This document shows, one piece after another, positions 24,001 through 36,440 of a stretch of DNA of 64,000 nt (its first letter is position 1; every line of letters begins with the position of its first letter). Below the pieces are notes generated by a model. That model saw only the letters and a list, made by a program, of their open reading frames with translations. It was not told where the DNA came from and searched no databases. Position numbers and translations under genes: made by a program. The stretch covers positions 102,344,922 to 102,408,921 of the forward strand of contig CM060175.1 of assembly GCA_030549775.1 (NCBI GenBank), written 5' to 3'. Source of the stretch: Tamarix chinensis (lineage: Eukaryota > Streptophyta > Magnoliopsida > Caryophyllales > Tamaricaceae).

Positions 24001-24365
24001 CACTATTATAGTCGGTGGACCATAATACATACAGGGCAGAACGCTCCTGACCATTATTATTGCTGGAAGATCGGTCCCCAGGGGAGAACGCTCTTGGCCA
24101 CTATTATTCGCCAATGGACTGGTTTGGCTCCACTATAGGTGATTAATATCTTTCCATAATTTATTCACATCCAATGCTTGTTTTATTGAGCTCGGAACCC
24201 CCACTATTTTAGCCGGTGGATCGGAATACATATAATCATCATCTAGGGCAAAACGCTCCTGGGCCACTATTATATTCTGTGGATCGGTACTCATAATCAC
24301 TTGCCAGGGCAACACGGTCCTGGGCCACTATTATAACCGGTGGATCGGTACTCATTATCATAAGT
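24001..24365. repeat. Tandem ACTATTAT...CGGTGG units in element B
   Basis: Seven occurrences of (C)CACTATTAT-like followed by GTCGGTGGA/ACCGGTGGATCGG, at about 24001, 24048, 24098, 24129, 24201, 24255 and 24326, separated by AGGGCAAAACGCTCCTGGG-like text. The same unit type is in element C. Confidence 0.8.
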
Positions 24366-24467
24366 CAATTGGGCCCGACTCATTAATCTTTCACTTTCAT
24401 GATTAGTATTTTTTCCTTCTTTAATCAGCACAACAACTTCATTTATTTGCGTCGGACGGGAGATCAA

Positions 24468-24602
24468 GAACCCGGGACATAATGGTACACCGGTCGTACC
24501 GGTGCATACAAGCCACTCAGTATCCTTCAACCACGAACCCAGGGATGCAAATGTACCCTGGTCGTACTGGTGCATAAAGCTACTCAGTACCCTACCGATA
24601 AG
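24468..24602. repeat. Two-copy repeat with GGTCGTACCGGTGCATA
   Basis: The phrases GGTCGTACCGGTGCATACAA and GGTCGTACTGGTGCATAAAG lie about 80 bp apart and each is followed by CCACTCAGTA or CTACTCAGTA. Confidence 0.7.
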
Positions 24603-25059
24603 GGCACCTAATCCATAAGTATGCATACCCCCTAACTAGGTCCGTAGAGCTAGATAGAGTAAGATATAGGGCCTGGCTAGGGCACAAAGGCACACCATCA
24701 AATACCAGAATAATCGTGGGCTAAACCACGTCTTTAGGGTAGCGACCCCTAAAGAGCCACCATTCCCGATCTCGAGGTCTTTCACTTTAAGTATTAGTGT
24801 CTTAATTAAAGTGATTACAAAAAGCACAATAATCAGATACTTATTCTCTTTCAATCGTTTGATATCATTAGTCATTTCTTATTCAGACGGTTATTCAAGA
24901 TAACACAAAGAAATCATTAAGGCCATCATAATCTCATTTAATTCTGAATTAGGATTTTTTCTCGTGATACTTACTAGTTATTAAATACTCTTACCTTGCT
25001 AATCGGCATTATGTGAATCATATTATGAAATTCCACAATCACAACGACATGTTAGGTAT

Positions 25060-26200
25060 AAATTACTTAGTTACCCCTTACTTATATAATTGCTAAGTCA
25101 TCCTTTCCTTACTTAATAAATTACCATATTACCCTTCAGGTTGCATAATTACCAAATTACCCGTTATCCAATTTAGGTCACCAAGTTATCTCTTACGCTT
25201 TTTAGATCACCATTCACCCCTCATAATTACTACATTTAACATGTCTCCTATTTGGTTGGTTAGATTACCAATTTGCCCTTTTCTTTTATTACAATCAACA
25301 ACTTGCCCTTTAGTTGGATAAATTACCAAATTACCCATCTTTGCTATCATGATTACCAATTTACCCCTTTAGTAGGTTAAATAATTACTAACTCATCCTT
25401 TAGTCGATTAAATTACCAAATTACCCTTCTCCATCATTATAATTACCGAATTGCCCCTTAGTTGGTTAAATTACCAAATTACCCTTTTCCATTGTCATAA
25501 TTACCATTCTACCCTTCTCAATTATTATAGTTACCATTTTATCCTTCTCCATTATTATAAACACCAATTTACCCTTCTCTATTTTTATAACTATTATGTT
25601 GCCCTTCTATAATCATAATTTAATTACCAAATTACCCTTTGTCGTTTTTATAATTACCAAGTTACCTCTTACTCCCAAATTACCATAATATCCTTTTATT
25701 TATGAAAATTACCATTTTACCTCTTACATCCAATCTTACCATATTACCATTTTGCTTGCAAATTACCATAATACCCTTTTACATCCAAAATTACTATTTT
25801 ACCCCTTACTTCCAAAATTACTATTCTTACCACTTACTTATAAAATTACTATATTACCCTTGACTCCAAAATTACCACTTTACTCTTTTCTCCAAAAATT
25901 ACCGTAATTCCCCTTTACTTATAAAATTATCATTTTACCATTTAATCATAAAATTACCAATTTGCCCTTTTGCCTCAAAAATTATCATAATACCCCTTTT
26001 TCTTACAACTTACAATTTTATCCTTTTACTTATAAAATTATTATTTCACCCATTTCTTTTGAAATTACCAAAATACTCTTTTACTTACAAAATCACCGTA
26101 TTACCCCTTTCTTTCAAAATTACCAAAATAGCCCTTTACTACAAAATTTTCAAAATACCCCTTTCACTTATAAAATTACCACTTAACCCCTTTATTACAC
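25060..26200. repeat. Degenerate ATTACC/TTACCC array, 1.1 kb
   Basis: Dozens of imperfect copies of AAATTACCAAATTACCCTT, spaced about 25-35 bp, with little other sequence. The unit drifts (CTTTTACTTATAAAATTACC towards the right). It is not telomeric (TTTAGGG) repeat. It lies wholly inside element B. Confidence 0.85.
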
Positions 26201-26879
26201 CACTTTTATGAATTTACCACCACTACATAAAATACTAATATTAGCACTTCATTCTTATCATCTAACTCCACCAACTTGTCATTATTCAACATAATACTCA
26301 TTAGCAACTACATATATTAGATCACATACTTACATAGGCATATTACTAAAATACCCTTAGGCTCACAATAATATTATTCATGCATTAGCAATATAGTACA
26401 TCATAGACAAGCATTTAACATTTCCATCAATAATCAAACTCCTTCCTTAAGTATCATCTCTACACATGACACAAAAGTTAGCATGCTTTTCTTTTTATCA
26501 ATCAATATAAGCAACCACATATATCATACCAGGCAACACATAACATGCATAAAATCATACTAAAATCCCTAATGTGCTAGCATACGTTTTTCCATACAAT
26601 TAAGTGGGGTTTAACGATTACCTTAATCCCGCAAAAATCGAACCTTATCGGTATTCCGGTTAAAGATTCAAGCTTTGATTAGCAAAACCAATACCTAAAA
26701 ATAATGTCAAAACTTATCATATTAGAAATAAGAAAAACCAAAGCATAAAACTTTATAAAACTTAATTAATGAAATACTTAACTTAAAATGCTATTATACC
26801 TTCAAAATTTTGTGCTAAAATACAAAAGCAGGCAACAGCTCATACTGCTCATGTTACATGAGCTGCATGCATAATAAAA

Positions 26880-28085
26880 AGGAGGAAGGATCGAAGAGGG
26901 GGTGAGAGGAGGGAAAATGGCTATTTTCAGGTTGGGGTCTTTAGGCTAGGAAATGAGGTAGATGGGGGAGGATTTGAGGTAAGGGAAGGGTGCAGAAGTG
27001 AAGAGGGGGTGTAGGTGGAGGCTGGGGATGGTTTCATGGCAGCATAGGGTGGCGGAGGCGGCGGCAGCAAGGCGGCGAAGATGAATGTCGGGCTGGTCGT
27101 GGTTGAGAAGGAAGGAAAAGAGAGGGAAAAAATGGAGGGGTGAAGGGGTTGGTTTCGGGAAAAGAAGGTGTGGGGTGGTAGAGGAGGTTGCAGGGTGTGG
27201 ATTGGTGGTTTTGGTGGCAGCAGAGGTGGCCGGACAGCGGAGAACGGGGCGGTTGCAGGTGGCTTGCCGATAAGGGAGAAAAGTGGGGAAAAGGGAGGAA
27301 CGGTAGGGGCTCGAGGGTGGCTTGGGTGTTCTCATGGTGGTGCAAGGCTGAGGTATAGGGTGGCAGAAGTCGGTGTAGGGTTTGGTGCGGTGGTTGGAGC
27401 GGCGGGTGGTAGCGGTGTGGAAAAACAGGGAAAAATGGGAGGAGAAGAAAGGAGAGAAGATGGAGGTTGGGGAAAGGGAGATACTTGAAATATGGGGCAG
27501 AAAGGAGGCTAGAGAGGTGAAGAAAAAGAAGAGGGAGAAGAGAGGGGGCAGGTGGCCGGTCGGCGATAGGTCGAAGGGTGGCAGAGAGGTGTCGGTTCGT
27601 AGGGGAAGGGGAGGGAAGAATAAGGAAAGTAAGATGGCATGTGGGCTAGGGATGCAGGGGTTAGTTTGGTTCAAAATTGGAAAGAAAATGACGAGGGAGA
27701 GAGAGGGAGTAGAAGGGAGGTAGGCGGTGGCCGGGCATGGCAGTTGCAGGCGGTGGCTGGCTTGCTCAGGGTGTCGGGCATGGAAGAAGAAAGAAGGGAA
27801 GGGGGAAGGGTGCGAACGGGCGGACTGGCGCAGGAAGGAATGGGTAGGCCGGCCGGTCCAGTGAGAAAGGAAAGAAAGAAAAGAGTGTTGGGCCGGGCGA
27901 CGCTGCACGGGAGAGGAAGAGGAGGGAAAGGGAGGAGGGAGAGATGGGCCGAGGCCTAGTGCGCAGGGGAGAGGAAGCAGGCTGAGTGCGGCGGCCCAAA
28001 GGAGGAGAAAAAAAAAGAAAAGAAGAAAGGAGGAAAAAGGAGAAAAAGGAGAAGGGGGAAGGAAAAAAAGGAAAATAATAAAAGA
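26880..28085. repeat. Purine-rich tract of element B
   Basis: About 1.2 kb strongly biased to G and A on the plus strand (GGAGG, GGAAGG, GAAGAAG), so long open frames appear on both strands by base bias alone; the 320-codon minus-strand frame (26946-27908) is Pro/Ser/His-rich with no domain. Element C (39640-40760) and element A (22870-23340, 28430-28870) show the same bias at the same relative place. Confidence 0.75.
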
Positions 28086-29162
28086 AATGGAAAAATTAAA
28101 ATAATTTAATTTATAAAATAATAAGATTTACTATTTTTAATAATAAATTTATTTAATAATTTAATTTAATATAATTAAATATATGGGCTTAAAAACGATA
28201 ATTTTAGTAAAATATTGGTTTGAAAAATTATTTAAATAAAATGAGTACGATAAATTAATAAAATATTTATTTTAATTTATTAAATATTCCTATCTAATTT
28301 TATATAATCAAAATCCATATAATAATTAAACTATATAATTTTAAAAGCTAATTTATTTTTAAATAAAAGCTATTTATTGAATTATAGATTTTCTAAATTT
28401 TTGGGGGATTACATGTAGGGTTAAGGTCCATTGGCGGCGACGGCAGGCCGGCGCATGACTGCGTCATGGTCTTCAATTGATCAAGGGAAAAGAGGGGGAT
28501 CATGCGAGGAGAGAGAGAACTGAGTTGGGTCAAGGTGACCGGCGAGTCAAGAGGAGGAGAGAGGAGAGGAAACAGCCGGTCAAATCGGGCGTAGCCGGCA
28601 GCAAAAATCTCGGGAGGTTGCAGGCTGCGACAAAGGGAAGAAGAAGGAGGAAGAAGACGAGAGCATGGACCGAGCGGCTGGACAAAAGAAAATAAAGAAA
28701 AGATAGACCAGATCGAGCGACGGGGGAAAAGAAGAAAGGAAAAAAACGCGGCATCCTGGGCCACCGAAGGAGAAAAGAAAAAGAAGGGGAAATGGGCGGC
28801 GGACAGGCCTAGGTCAGGAAGGAGGAAGAAAAAGAAAAGAAGAAGAAGGAAAAAAAGAAAGAAAAATAGGTGGGTTGGGATATTTAGAATATTTTGGTAA
28901 TTTTGAATATTTTGAAATAATAATATTTAAATAAAATAATATTTAATTTTCCTTTTTAGGATAATTTAGGATTTTTGAAATATTTTTTCCTAAATTCCAA
29001 TTTAATTAGCAAAATACACAAATTTTTCTTAATTAAAATACTTATTATTTTCCTCTTGATTTTTCCTAATTAATTTCCTTTTAAAAATAATTAATTTAAT
29101 TTATTTTCACAATAAATCCTTAATTAGCTAAATTCTTAAAATTAGGGTTTTGGGGCATTTTA

Positions 29163-29805
29163 ATTTTATGAGGCAATTGGATCCTCAAATAATTAATTAA
29201 CTCCAAATTAACAATATAATTATAAGAAAATAAAAAGATATATTATTTAATGTTAAGTTTTTTTATGAGATATAAATAAATAAATAAATAAATAATGATT
29301 ATTTAACTTCTCCCTTATGGTAAGATATTCTTTAATCTCATATCGATATATATAGATCTGCAACACATTCGAAGTCACATTTGATAAATATTTGAATGTA
29401 ACATTTAAATATACATATACATATATATTTGATTTGTTGTTGTTTATCATGCATGATCAAACTAAAATTTTAAAGGAAAATACTATATTCTTTTGGACAA
29501 TATTATGACCTCATTTGGTATAAGAAACGTAGGAGGTAAGACATAGAACTATAACTTATTAGAAAGTATATATTTTATGATTGTTTGGTATAAAGTAATT
29601 AAAATTATTAAAAGTAAGATGAATTTTCTTTTACTCACCTCCATTGTATTTTATTCAAAAATTACTTTTTGAGGTAACACTTCCTCTCATTTATTATTTT
29701 TCTCACATAACAAAATTAATCTATATACGTTTTTCTTATTTTTGTAGGTAACCCAAACACAAATACAAGATATTCTCATTCATAGTTCATACTAGCCTTA
29801 TGAGG
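29163..29805. other. AT-rich DNA with possible MITE, no gene
   Basis: Contains an AAAT microsatellite (29274-29295) and, from about 29507, CATTTGGTATAAGAAACG, which resembles MITE termini of the GTTTGGTA type. Ends could not be fixed. Confidence 0.4.
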
Positions 29806-30082
29806 CACTCCTTTAATTTGACAATATTAGACTTATTATTAGGTTCCTAATTTTCTTTTATAATATAAATTATTCTACGAAAAATATCAATGTTATTTTT
29901 TAATTCTAATATTATGTTATCATCTTTCCAATTGAATGTGAATGAGAAGTATATTGAATTTAATATGAGGATATATACTTAGCAAAGTATATAATTTTTT
30001 CATTTAAAATTTCATATATTTTAATATACACATAAAAATATAATATACCTTATATTAAAAAAATAGAGTCAGTAGTAAATAA
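29806..30082. mobile_element. MITE, copy 2 of a pair
   Basis: Aligns with 20113-20402 through the shared internal blocks TTCTAATATTATGTTAT and TTGAATTTAATATGAGGATAT and similar ends. No coding. Confidence 0.65.
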
Positions 30083-30329
30083 GTATTTGGAACTTCCGAC
30101 TTTGTCGGGAAGTGAGCCGGTGTAAATCGAATGACATCTATGTTCATGACCAAATCACTTGTAGCTTTTTCTTTTTCAACTCGTTAATAGTGCGTAAATC
30201 TTAATGTCCAAGTGTGATTCAAGACGGACGGTCGTAGAAGGATCTTGAATGGTTCGATCCTATTCCTAGACTCAGCAATTTCCGATTCTGATATAAAAAT
30301 CTAGAACATGACTGCCACTACCGACGGAT

Positions 30330-30885
30330 CGCGATGATTATCTATAAAGGATATCCTTTGACGTAGCCATGCCCATACTGCGAGAAATCAATTGGGAAGC
30401 AAAGGGATTCTTTTTTGATCTAATACAAAGAATTTTGGCTATTTTTTTAACAAAGATTTAAATTCTAATTATACAGTTTCTGATGTATATTTTAGATATA
30501 AAAATATATATATAGATTTTTTAAAATTAAGTGGGTTGTAATAATTCAGTAAAGTAAGATTTTAATTTTATAAATATACGTTACTTGCACTGTACTCTTA
30601 AAATATATATCGTGATTTATTAGTTAAAAAAGACACATACTTTTGAGAATAATTGCAACCATGTAAATCAGGGAAAGGAGATTTACCTTCCAATTACAGC
30701 TATCGCCACTACTGGCCGTGCGTAAAAGATTCAAGGAAAGGATGGGGAGGGGGGATGTATGGGGGCAGATTATATAATCGTTATTACGTGATCACCTTCC
30801 ATGCCAAAATCATTTATTTTTCCTTTTGTTCTTTTATGCTAAACGCACTTATTTCTTTAGCAGCCTAGTGTATTCAAAGTTAGAA
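30330..30885. repeat. Dispersed duplicated segment, copy 1 (partner 47185-47455)
   Basis: 30340-30410 and 30655-30880 align with one contiguous stretch at 47185-47455 in the same orientation (TAAAGGATATCC, TTCCAATTACAG, GGGGAGGGGGG, TACGTGATC, TTATTTTTCCTTTTGTTCTTTTATG). About 245 bp of AT-rich DNA (30411-30655) is inserted in this copy. A small open frame in both copies shares GKGDLPSNY/EKEIRPPIT-like text, but no known product is recognised. Confidence 0.6.
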
Positions 30886-31400
30886 TCGACGTGTATAGCA
30901 TTTGATTCAATCGGCTGTTTGGAATCATTTGAAAGAAAAATAAGTAGATATTTATGAAATTCCTAGTTTTCTTTATTCCTAAGCTATACAAATAGTAATA
31001 AAATTACTTATTTCATTTAGTTTCAAAGCACTAAGTTATTGTATTGCACACGTACGTAGATATTATTTTAAGGTTTTGTTTGCCAAATAATCTTATGAAT
31101 GAAACATGAAATAAATTGATGCATTTAACACTTCTATTATATACTTTATATATGTTGTGATATTGAGAAATTCAAATGTAGATAATAAGACAAGATAGAA
31201 GAAGGAGATGAGAGAGTCTATTTATCATTGATATGTATAAGTTGTCTTATATTTACCATTCACTATATTCCATATATATAATATATACACTAATTATAGC
31301 CATTATGATAAGGAGTTAAGGAATATAAAATGTGGTGGAAGAAGAAAGAGTTGGGATGTTATTACCATAATGGGGAGTATAGCTAGCAATTGGGTTCGAT
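30886..31400. other. AT-rich intergenic DNA, no gene seen
   Basis: No open frame, domain or repeat structure that I can support. Confidence 0.6.
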
Positions 31401-31429
31401 GGGTGGAGTTAGTTGGGGGCCATTTTTCT

Positions 31430-32740
31430 TTGTAGATCGATTGTAGGTTGAGTTGGGTCATCTTATTGTTTGGGTCGTATTGAGTTCGGGTTGTTACAGA
31501 TCCGAATTATATCGGGTTAATTTATCTGGTCGGGTTGTGTTTGTATTAAGATAGTTTAAGTTCGAATCAAGTCGGGTTTGAATTAATTTGGACTAGCTTG
31601 TTTGATAGAATCGAGTCAGGTCTAGGAATGTAAACATGACAGATTTTACCCAAAACACAACTGGTTTTATCCATCAAATATTTAAATGGATATAGATTAT
31701 GGAAAAAATATCCGTTAGGTTCGGGTACAGATACGGGTCTGGAATATCCATATTTGAACCCGTACTCATACCCGTATCAATATCCGTACCCGTCTATCAT
31801 ATATATGATTACTCTTGTATCCTTAATTTTGAAATAATTATAGTATAAGTTAAGGTTTAAATTGTCATTTGGTTTAACTCTAAATGGGTGTATTCGTCAA
31901 GTAATGAATTTATCTTCTATATAATATTTGTTAATGAATAAACGGATTATCTGTTGAATAACAAATATCCAATGAATACGGATATCGATATGTTAGTGGA
32001 TAACTGTTCGGAGTACGGGTAAGAAATTTGAGTATGAATTTTCTTATCACGTACGAATACAGGTACAGGTATGGGCGTACCCGCCCTAAAATGCTCCGTT
32101 TACATTCCTACTGAGTCAGGTTTGGGCGAAGCAAGCTCATATTCGGGTGATTTCGTATCATGTTTGGGTTAACTTGATGAATTGAGTCTTTTCAGGTTTT
32201 GATATGTCGGGTTGGGTTCGGGCTGAGTTTATTCTAGATCAAATTATTTTGGATTTGGGTCAAATCAGACATTGGCCACTAAAATTAATCTAACTCATTA
32301 ACCTCGTAGGTAAGCATTAAGTTTAACTTCATGTAATCATGTGATTAATAATGTGTTATTAATTACCATTTATTTATTATTATAAGTTTTTAATGTTGTG
32401 TTTTTACACAAAAAAGTAGGTAAAATTAGAATATCGTTGGTGAATCACTAAATTCACAACAAAAATAAGAAAAAAAAAGCAAAATTTAAATAATAATATT
32501 CTTTTAAAATCTTTAAATAAATAAAAAGATATTTATATTTTTTTTATTATCATAACTAGCTAATATCGAATTTGGTTTGGTTGAGTTAGGTTAGGTTTAT
32601 AGCTAGTTAGGTTGATAATGGTTCGGGTTGATGGAGGGTTATGGGTTCGAATCAGGTTGGGTTGGGTCACTTATATTCAGATCGGCATCGGGTTAGTTTT
32701 GGATCGACTTTGTGCGGGTCGGGTAGGTCAAGATAATTTT
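31430..32740. repeat. Degenerate GGGTTGGGTC-type repeat region
   Basis: Imperfect TCGGGTT, GGGTTGGGTC and TCGAGTCAGG motifs recur at 31430-31620, 32113-32290 and 32570-32735, split by a separate insertion at 31622-32112 and by AT-rich DNA. No coding. Confidence 0.7.
31622..32112. mobile_element. 491-bp MITE with AGGAATGTAAAC termini
   Basis: It starts CTAGGAATGTAAAC and ends GTTTACATTCCTACT, inverted ends matching over 12 bp, with GAGTCAGGT on both sides (31613-31621, 32113-32121). The interior is rich in TACCCGTA/TATCCGTA and the inverse TACGGGTA. This resembles the GGATGTAAACGGGT class of plant hAT-like elements. The flanking repeat background makes the duplication less certain. Confidence 0.7.
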
Positions 32741-33094
32741 TGTCAACTTTAATGGGGAGAGCTATTACAACTTATAAAAATAATGGGAGTACTAAATGTA
32801 GGATTTAATACAATATATATATTCATGAATTGTGTATCCACATTATGTAAATACCCCATTTGGATGTATATCTTTTGATATTTACAATACCCCCTTTTAA
32901 GAGTACATTTTTGAAATACTACCTTAATAAAAATGTTACTAGAAAAATCCAATGGAATAAAACCATTTTAATACCCCATTATTTTGTAAATATGTTGAAT
33001 GAGAAATTATACCATTTATTTATGTTTGATTTTTATTTGGAACTATGATTGGGTTTGAGGTAAAGTTTGATTTGAAATGAGGTTGGGAAAACTA

Positions 33095-36000
33095 AATTAA
33101 GTAAGTTTTCAGGCGAACCGATCAAGTAGTTCCATAAATCGATCAACTAGTTCTTTGTTTCATCTAAATGGTTTATATTTGACCAAACCAATCGGCTGAT
33201 TGAGGAACCGATCGACTTGTCTTTAGAATATTCGACTAGTAGGTCAAACTGATTGATTGGTTTATAGATCTGAGTACATTTTTTAAACTCAATTTGTTAG
33301 AAAAATTTCTTAGACTAAAATGGAACATTGATAAACCAATTCCAAATTGTTCCTAAAAGATTCTTAACATTTCTCATGATGAATTTGACCAAAAAATATT
33401 GCTCCAGATTGATCTAAGGAGTTGATTTTGACAAGTGAGAGGTAATATGATCTCTACTTTATCTTTTTCCGCCTCTCTCTTCAGCACACTTATGGGATCA
33501 TTGCTTTGATTTGAGACTCGATTTTGCTTAGCTCGGAGATTCCTTCCACGCTGACCTTCCATTTCCTCTCTTGTGTATTGCATTTCTGGACTAATTGATC
33601 TACACTTCTTCACAATCACAATTTGAACTCTAGATGATAGGTCAACATATCTTGGACGAAATGTGCTTGTTCAACTCAAACTCGAATGGTAAGAATTAGG
33701 GTTTTTGATCTATTCCTGACCATACTTATCATGATTTGTATCAATTTATTGGTTATAAATAGCCTTGATTGCCCCTTATATTCACCTTTCTTTTAACCAC
33801 TGAAGATACTTTAGCTCTCTAACGTTCACCTTCTCCCTATCCACTTTGAGCCTTACATTCAAATTTGTTTACTCATTTGATCCTTTCCCTATCCCCCTCT
33901 TATTTTAATTGTTAAGTAAGAAATAGTTAAATTTTAGAGAAAGTTGATCGGTTCAACATAATCTTTCTTTGTTTTCCATTAGGGATAGTATGCCAGTTTT
34001 TCCCTTTTTATTTCAAATTAGGATTTGAAAAAGTTATTCAATGATTTTTGAGTTAAACTTATTGTTATTAAGGTTTTAAAAGTTGAGGAATTTCACAGAA
34101 TAAGTTTTCTCATTCGAGGAAATTTTTGCCGGCATCAAGTAAGTTATTCTTACTTTTGAAATATGTTGTGATTAAACTTGTATGTTATGGAATCCTTAAA
34201 GTTTGATGTTATATGATGGTAGGAGTATATAGCCTTTCAAAATTAGTATTGAATGGTTAGACCGTGCAACATGAGAGAAATGCATGAATTTTTAAGGAAA
34301 AATTACCTTGTGATGATTAATGGTGAAATATGCAACTATTGTAAGCTAAAAAATATGTCATGTGATGTTAGCACATGTTTTGATTTGGTTTGATAAAGAA
34401 TTATAAGCATGATTTGCATGAAAATGCTTATTTTGTGTTGTTTGAGGGAAAACCAATCGGCTAGTTAGGTCTAACCGATCAAGAAGTTCCTAGAAAAGTT
34501 GATTGGTAGGTCTGCAAGGACCTTGGCCTTGGTCTATGCTTTAACCCATCGGCTGATTGGGCATAGCCAATCAACTGGTATATGATTGGTCGACTGATTT
34601 GTCCAAACCAATAGACCGATTTGAGGAAAACCTAGGTTTTTTTGAGCCAAAATGATTGGTTGGTCAACCTGAACTGATCGACTAGTTGGTACAATCAATC
34701 GATTGATTGGGTAGATTGATCGACTAGTTTGGCCGGTTTGTGTGATTTTGCTTTCTCAGCTTGAATATGCTTTGAGATTGTGCATGAGACTGTTATTTTA
34801 CTATTTAATGAGTCAAATACATATGTTACCATGGAACAATGACCTAATGAATGGATTTAACGAACCATTATTTATAACATGCTCAATGGGTGTTGTAAAG
34901 GCCTTAATGGGTAAAAGATAAATAAAATGTGATGGTTTTGAGAAAAGGGTGATGAAATACGGACTGTTTTTTGGATGGATTAATATAATGGATATGGTTA
35001 GTAGTGAGCAAGCATAAATGGAAATCCCACACATGGTTGGGGATGGAAAGGGTTAGTATGGAAGAAATATATGAATGTCTTGCTTACTTATTGTATGGGC
35101 CTTGTGTGATCCCGTAGCCTAAAAAATAATGTACTAATTACGTAAAGCGAAAGACAATCGAGTTGTGTATGGGTCTGGGTTACCCGATCCTTGATTATCT
35201 ACTAGGGGTTAGTCTACCTTCGGACGTTTATTGGTACCTTTGAATGGGATCCTAGTAGATCCCTGTGCCTTACCTACTCTAGACACAGATGATATACTAA
35301 GGGGTATCGATACTAAACGGTCTGGTTACCTAGGTGGTTGGCTTTTGCCTAGACTTATGTCCATTAGTGGTTACTTGTCTTCGGTCTAGACTTATGTCTA
35401 TTATGGTTACGGGCTTTGGCCTGGACTTTATGTCCCTTGGTTTGGATAGGATTCCATGGTATGTGAGACCATGGGGTGGTGCATAGTCCATCGCTTGATG
35501 ATAATAATAAAAAGTTTAAATGGATACTTTGATAGTAATTGGAATGAATACTTGGACAATGATTTGATTGAGTAATTGGATAATGATTGGAATGAATGAC
35601 TGGACAATAACTTGGATAAGTATGTGGATAAGAAATTGAATAAGTATTTAGATGAGAATAAAATAAGGATGTGGTAGAATTAGAAGATAAGAGAAAAAGG
35701 AATGAAAAAGAGAAATAATGACTATAAATGAATAACCTAATTGATTGAGCAAGTTGGAAAATAAACTCTTGTTGTCATTTGGATAACCTGCTTAGTACAT
35801 ATGTGTGACTATCTATGGTATAGTACTATGAAGACAAGCATGATACATCTTGAATTGCTTGAGTTGTGCATGGTATTAAATTCTGATGCTTTACCTGACC
35901 ATGATAGAGTAGGTACACTTAATTACATGGCATTGACATGACTTATGTTAAGTATGATTTCCATGATATGATAGATACTTATATGCTTGTGACTTCCATT

Positions 36001-36440
36001 GAGGAGTAAACTTAGCTTACTTAGTACGTAGAGTACTGAGATGCTCGTTTACTTGGTCACCTACTCATTTTTACAAACAGAGAGTCATGTGCAGGTTTTT
36101 GGGGATGGCCAGTAATGGGCCTACCTTATATTGGGTTTGGGGCTTAAGAGCAAGGATATCTTCAGGTATTTGTGGGGTATGTGATGAACCATGGTTGTAG
36201 GGCCATGCCTTAACTTGTTTTGGGACCATGGACTACATTTTCTTTTTCTCACTATCTTCCTACCAAATTCGATACCTTCATCTTTAACTATTTCCAAAAC
36301 TCCAACTTCAACTCACTATCAAATTTTCTTTTCTATACCCCATCCGACACACTACATTTCACCCCTACACTCTCATCCATTAATTTCAGATGATGCCTTT
36401 ATGTTTAGAATGATTTATCTAATTATTTTGTTTAGCTAAC
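33095..36440 (+). mobile_element. LTR-like region, plus strand, with CGATCGACTAGTT repeats
   Basis: It has no gag or pol. Recurrent CCAATCGGCTGATTGG and GATCGACTAGTT phrases occur at 33110-33260 and 34445-34735. Three tandem units with CTAGACTTATGTC lie at 35330-35445, then degenerate GGATAATGATTGGAATGA repeats (35530-35660), and a GTACTGAGATGCTCG...ATGTGCAGGT segment (36030-36100) that corresponds to TGTGCAGGT of element C on the other strand. The layout suggests a gypsy LTR transcribed on the plus strand. Termini were not found. Confidence 0.45.
35330..35445. repeat. Three tandem TAGACTTATGTC units
   Basis: GGTTAC...(TTGCCT/TCGGTC/TGGCCT)(A/G)GACTT(A/T)ATGTC is repeated three times with unit lengths of about 35-45 bp. 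Confidence 0.75.

Larger units (their letters stand above)
23341..28413 (-). mobile_element. Solo-LTR-like element B, 5.07 kb, inside element A
   Basis: It begins TGTAACACCCC and ends GGGGGATTACA, with perfect 5-bp duplications TGTAG at 23336-23340 and 28414-28418, the hallmark of an LTR retrotransposon insertion. No gag or pol is inside, so it reads as a long solo LTR. By comparison with element C and the general layout of Tekay/Del gypsy LTRs, the transcribed strand is minus: pyrimidine-rich start (28.1-26.9 kb), TTACCC array (26.2-25.06 kb), CCGGTGG tandem units, a CAGGTGCTACTCAA box (23690-23703 on the other strand), hairpin, end. Class is inferred; termini are seen. Confidence 0.8.
21319..29162 (-). 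mobile_element. Solo-LTR-like element A, split by two insertions
   Basis: The left part (21319-21483) aligns with the start of element B (23341-23510), and the right part (28414-29162) has the same purine-rich then AT-rich ending as B. Termini TATAATACC and GGGGCATTTTA are decayed forms of TGTAACACC/GGGGTATTACA, flanked by ATTTC (21314-21318) and ATTTT (29163-29167), 4 of 5 matching. It is interrupted at 21484-22665 and again by element B at 23341-28413; without these it is about 1.6 kb. Gypsy LTR of Tekay/Del type is the likely class, transcribed on the minus strand. Confidence 0.6.

Noticed and set aside
25060..26200. TTACCC array as telomeric or CRISPR-like repeat
   Set aside because: Units are degenerate and without constant spacers; they differ from the plant telomere unit and lie inside an LTR in a plant genome.
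26946..27908. 320-codon open frame on the minus strand
   Set aside because: Pro/Ser/His/Leu-rich with no domain, inside the purine-biased tract of LTR B; overlapping long frames on the other strand show it is due to base bias.
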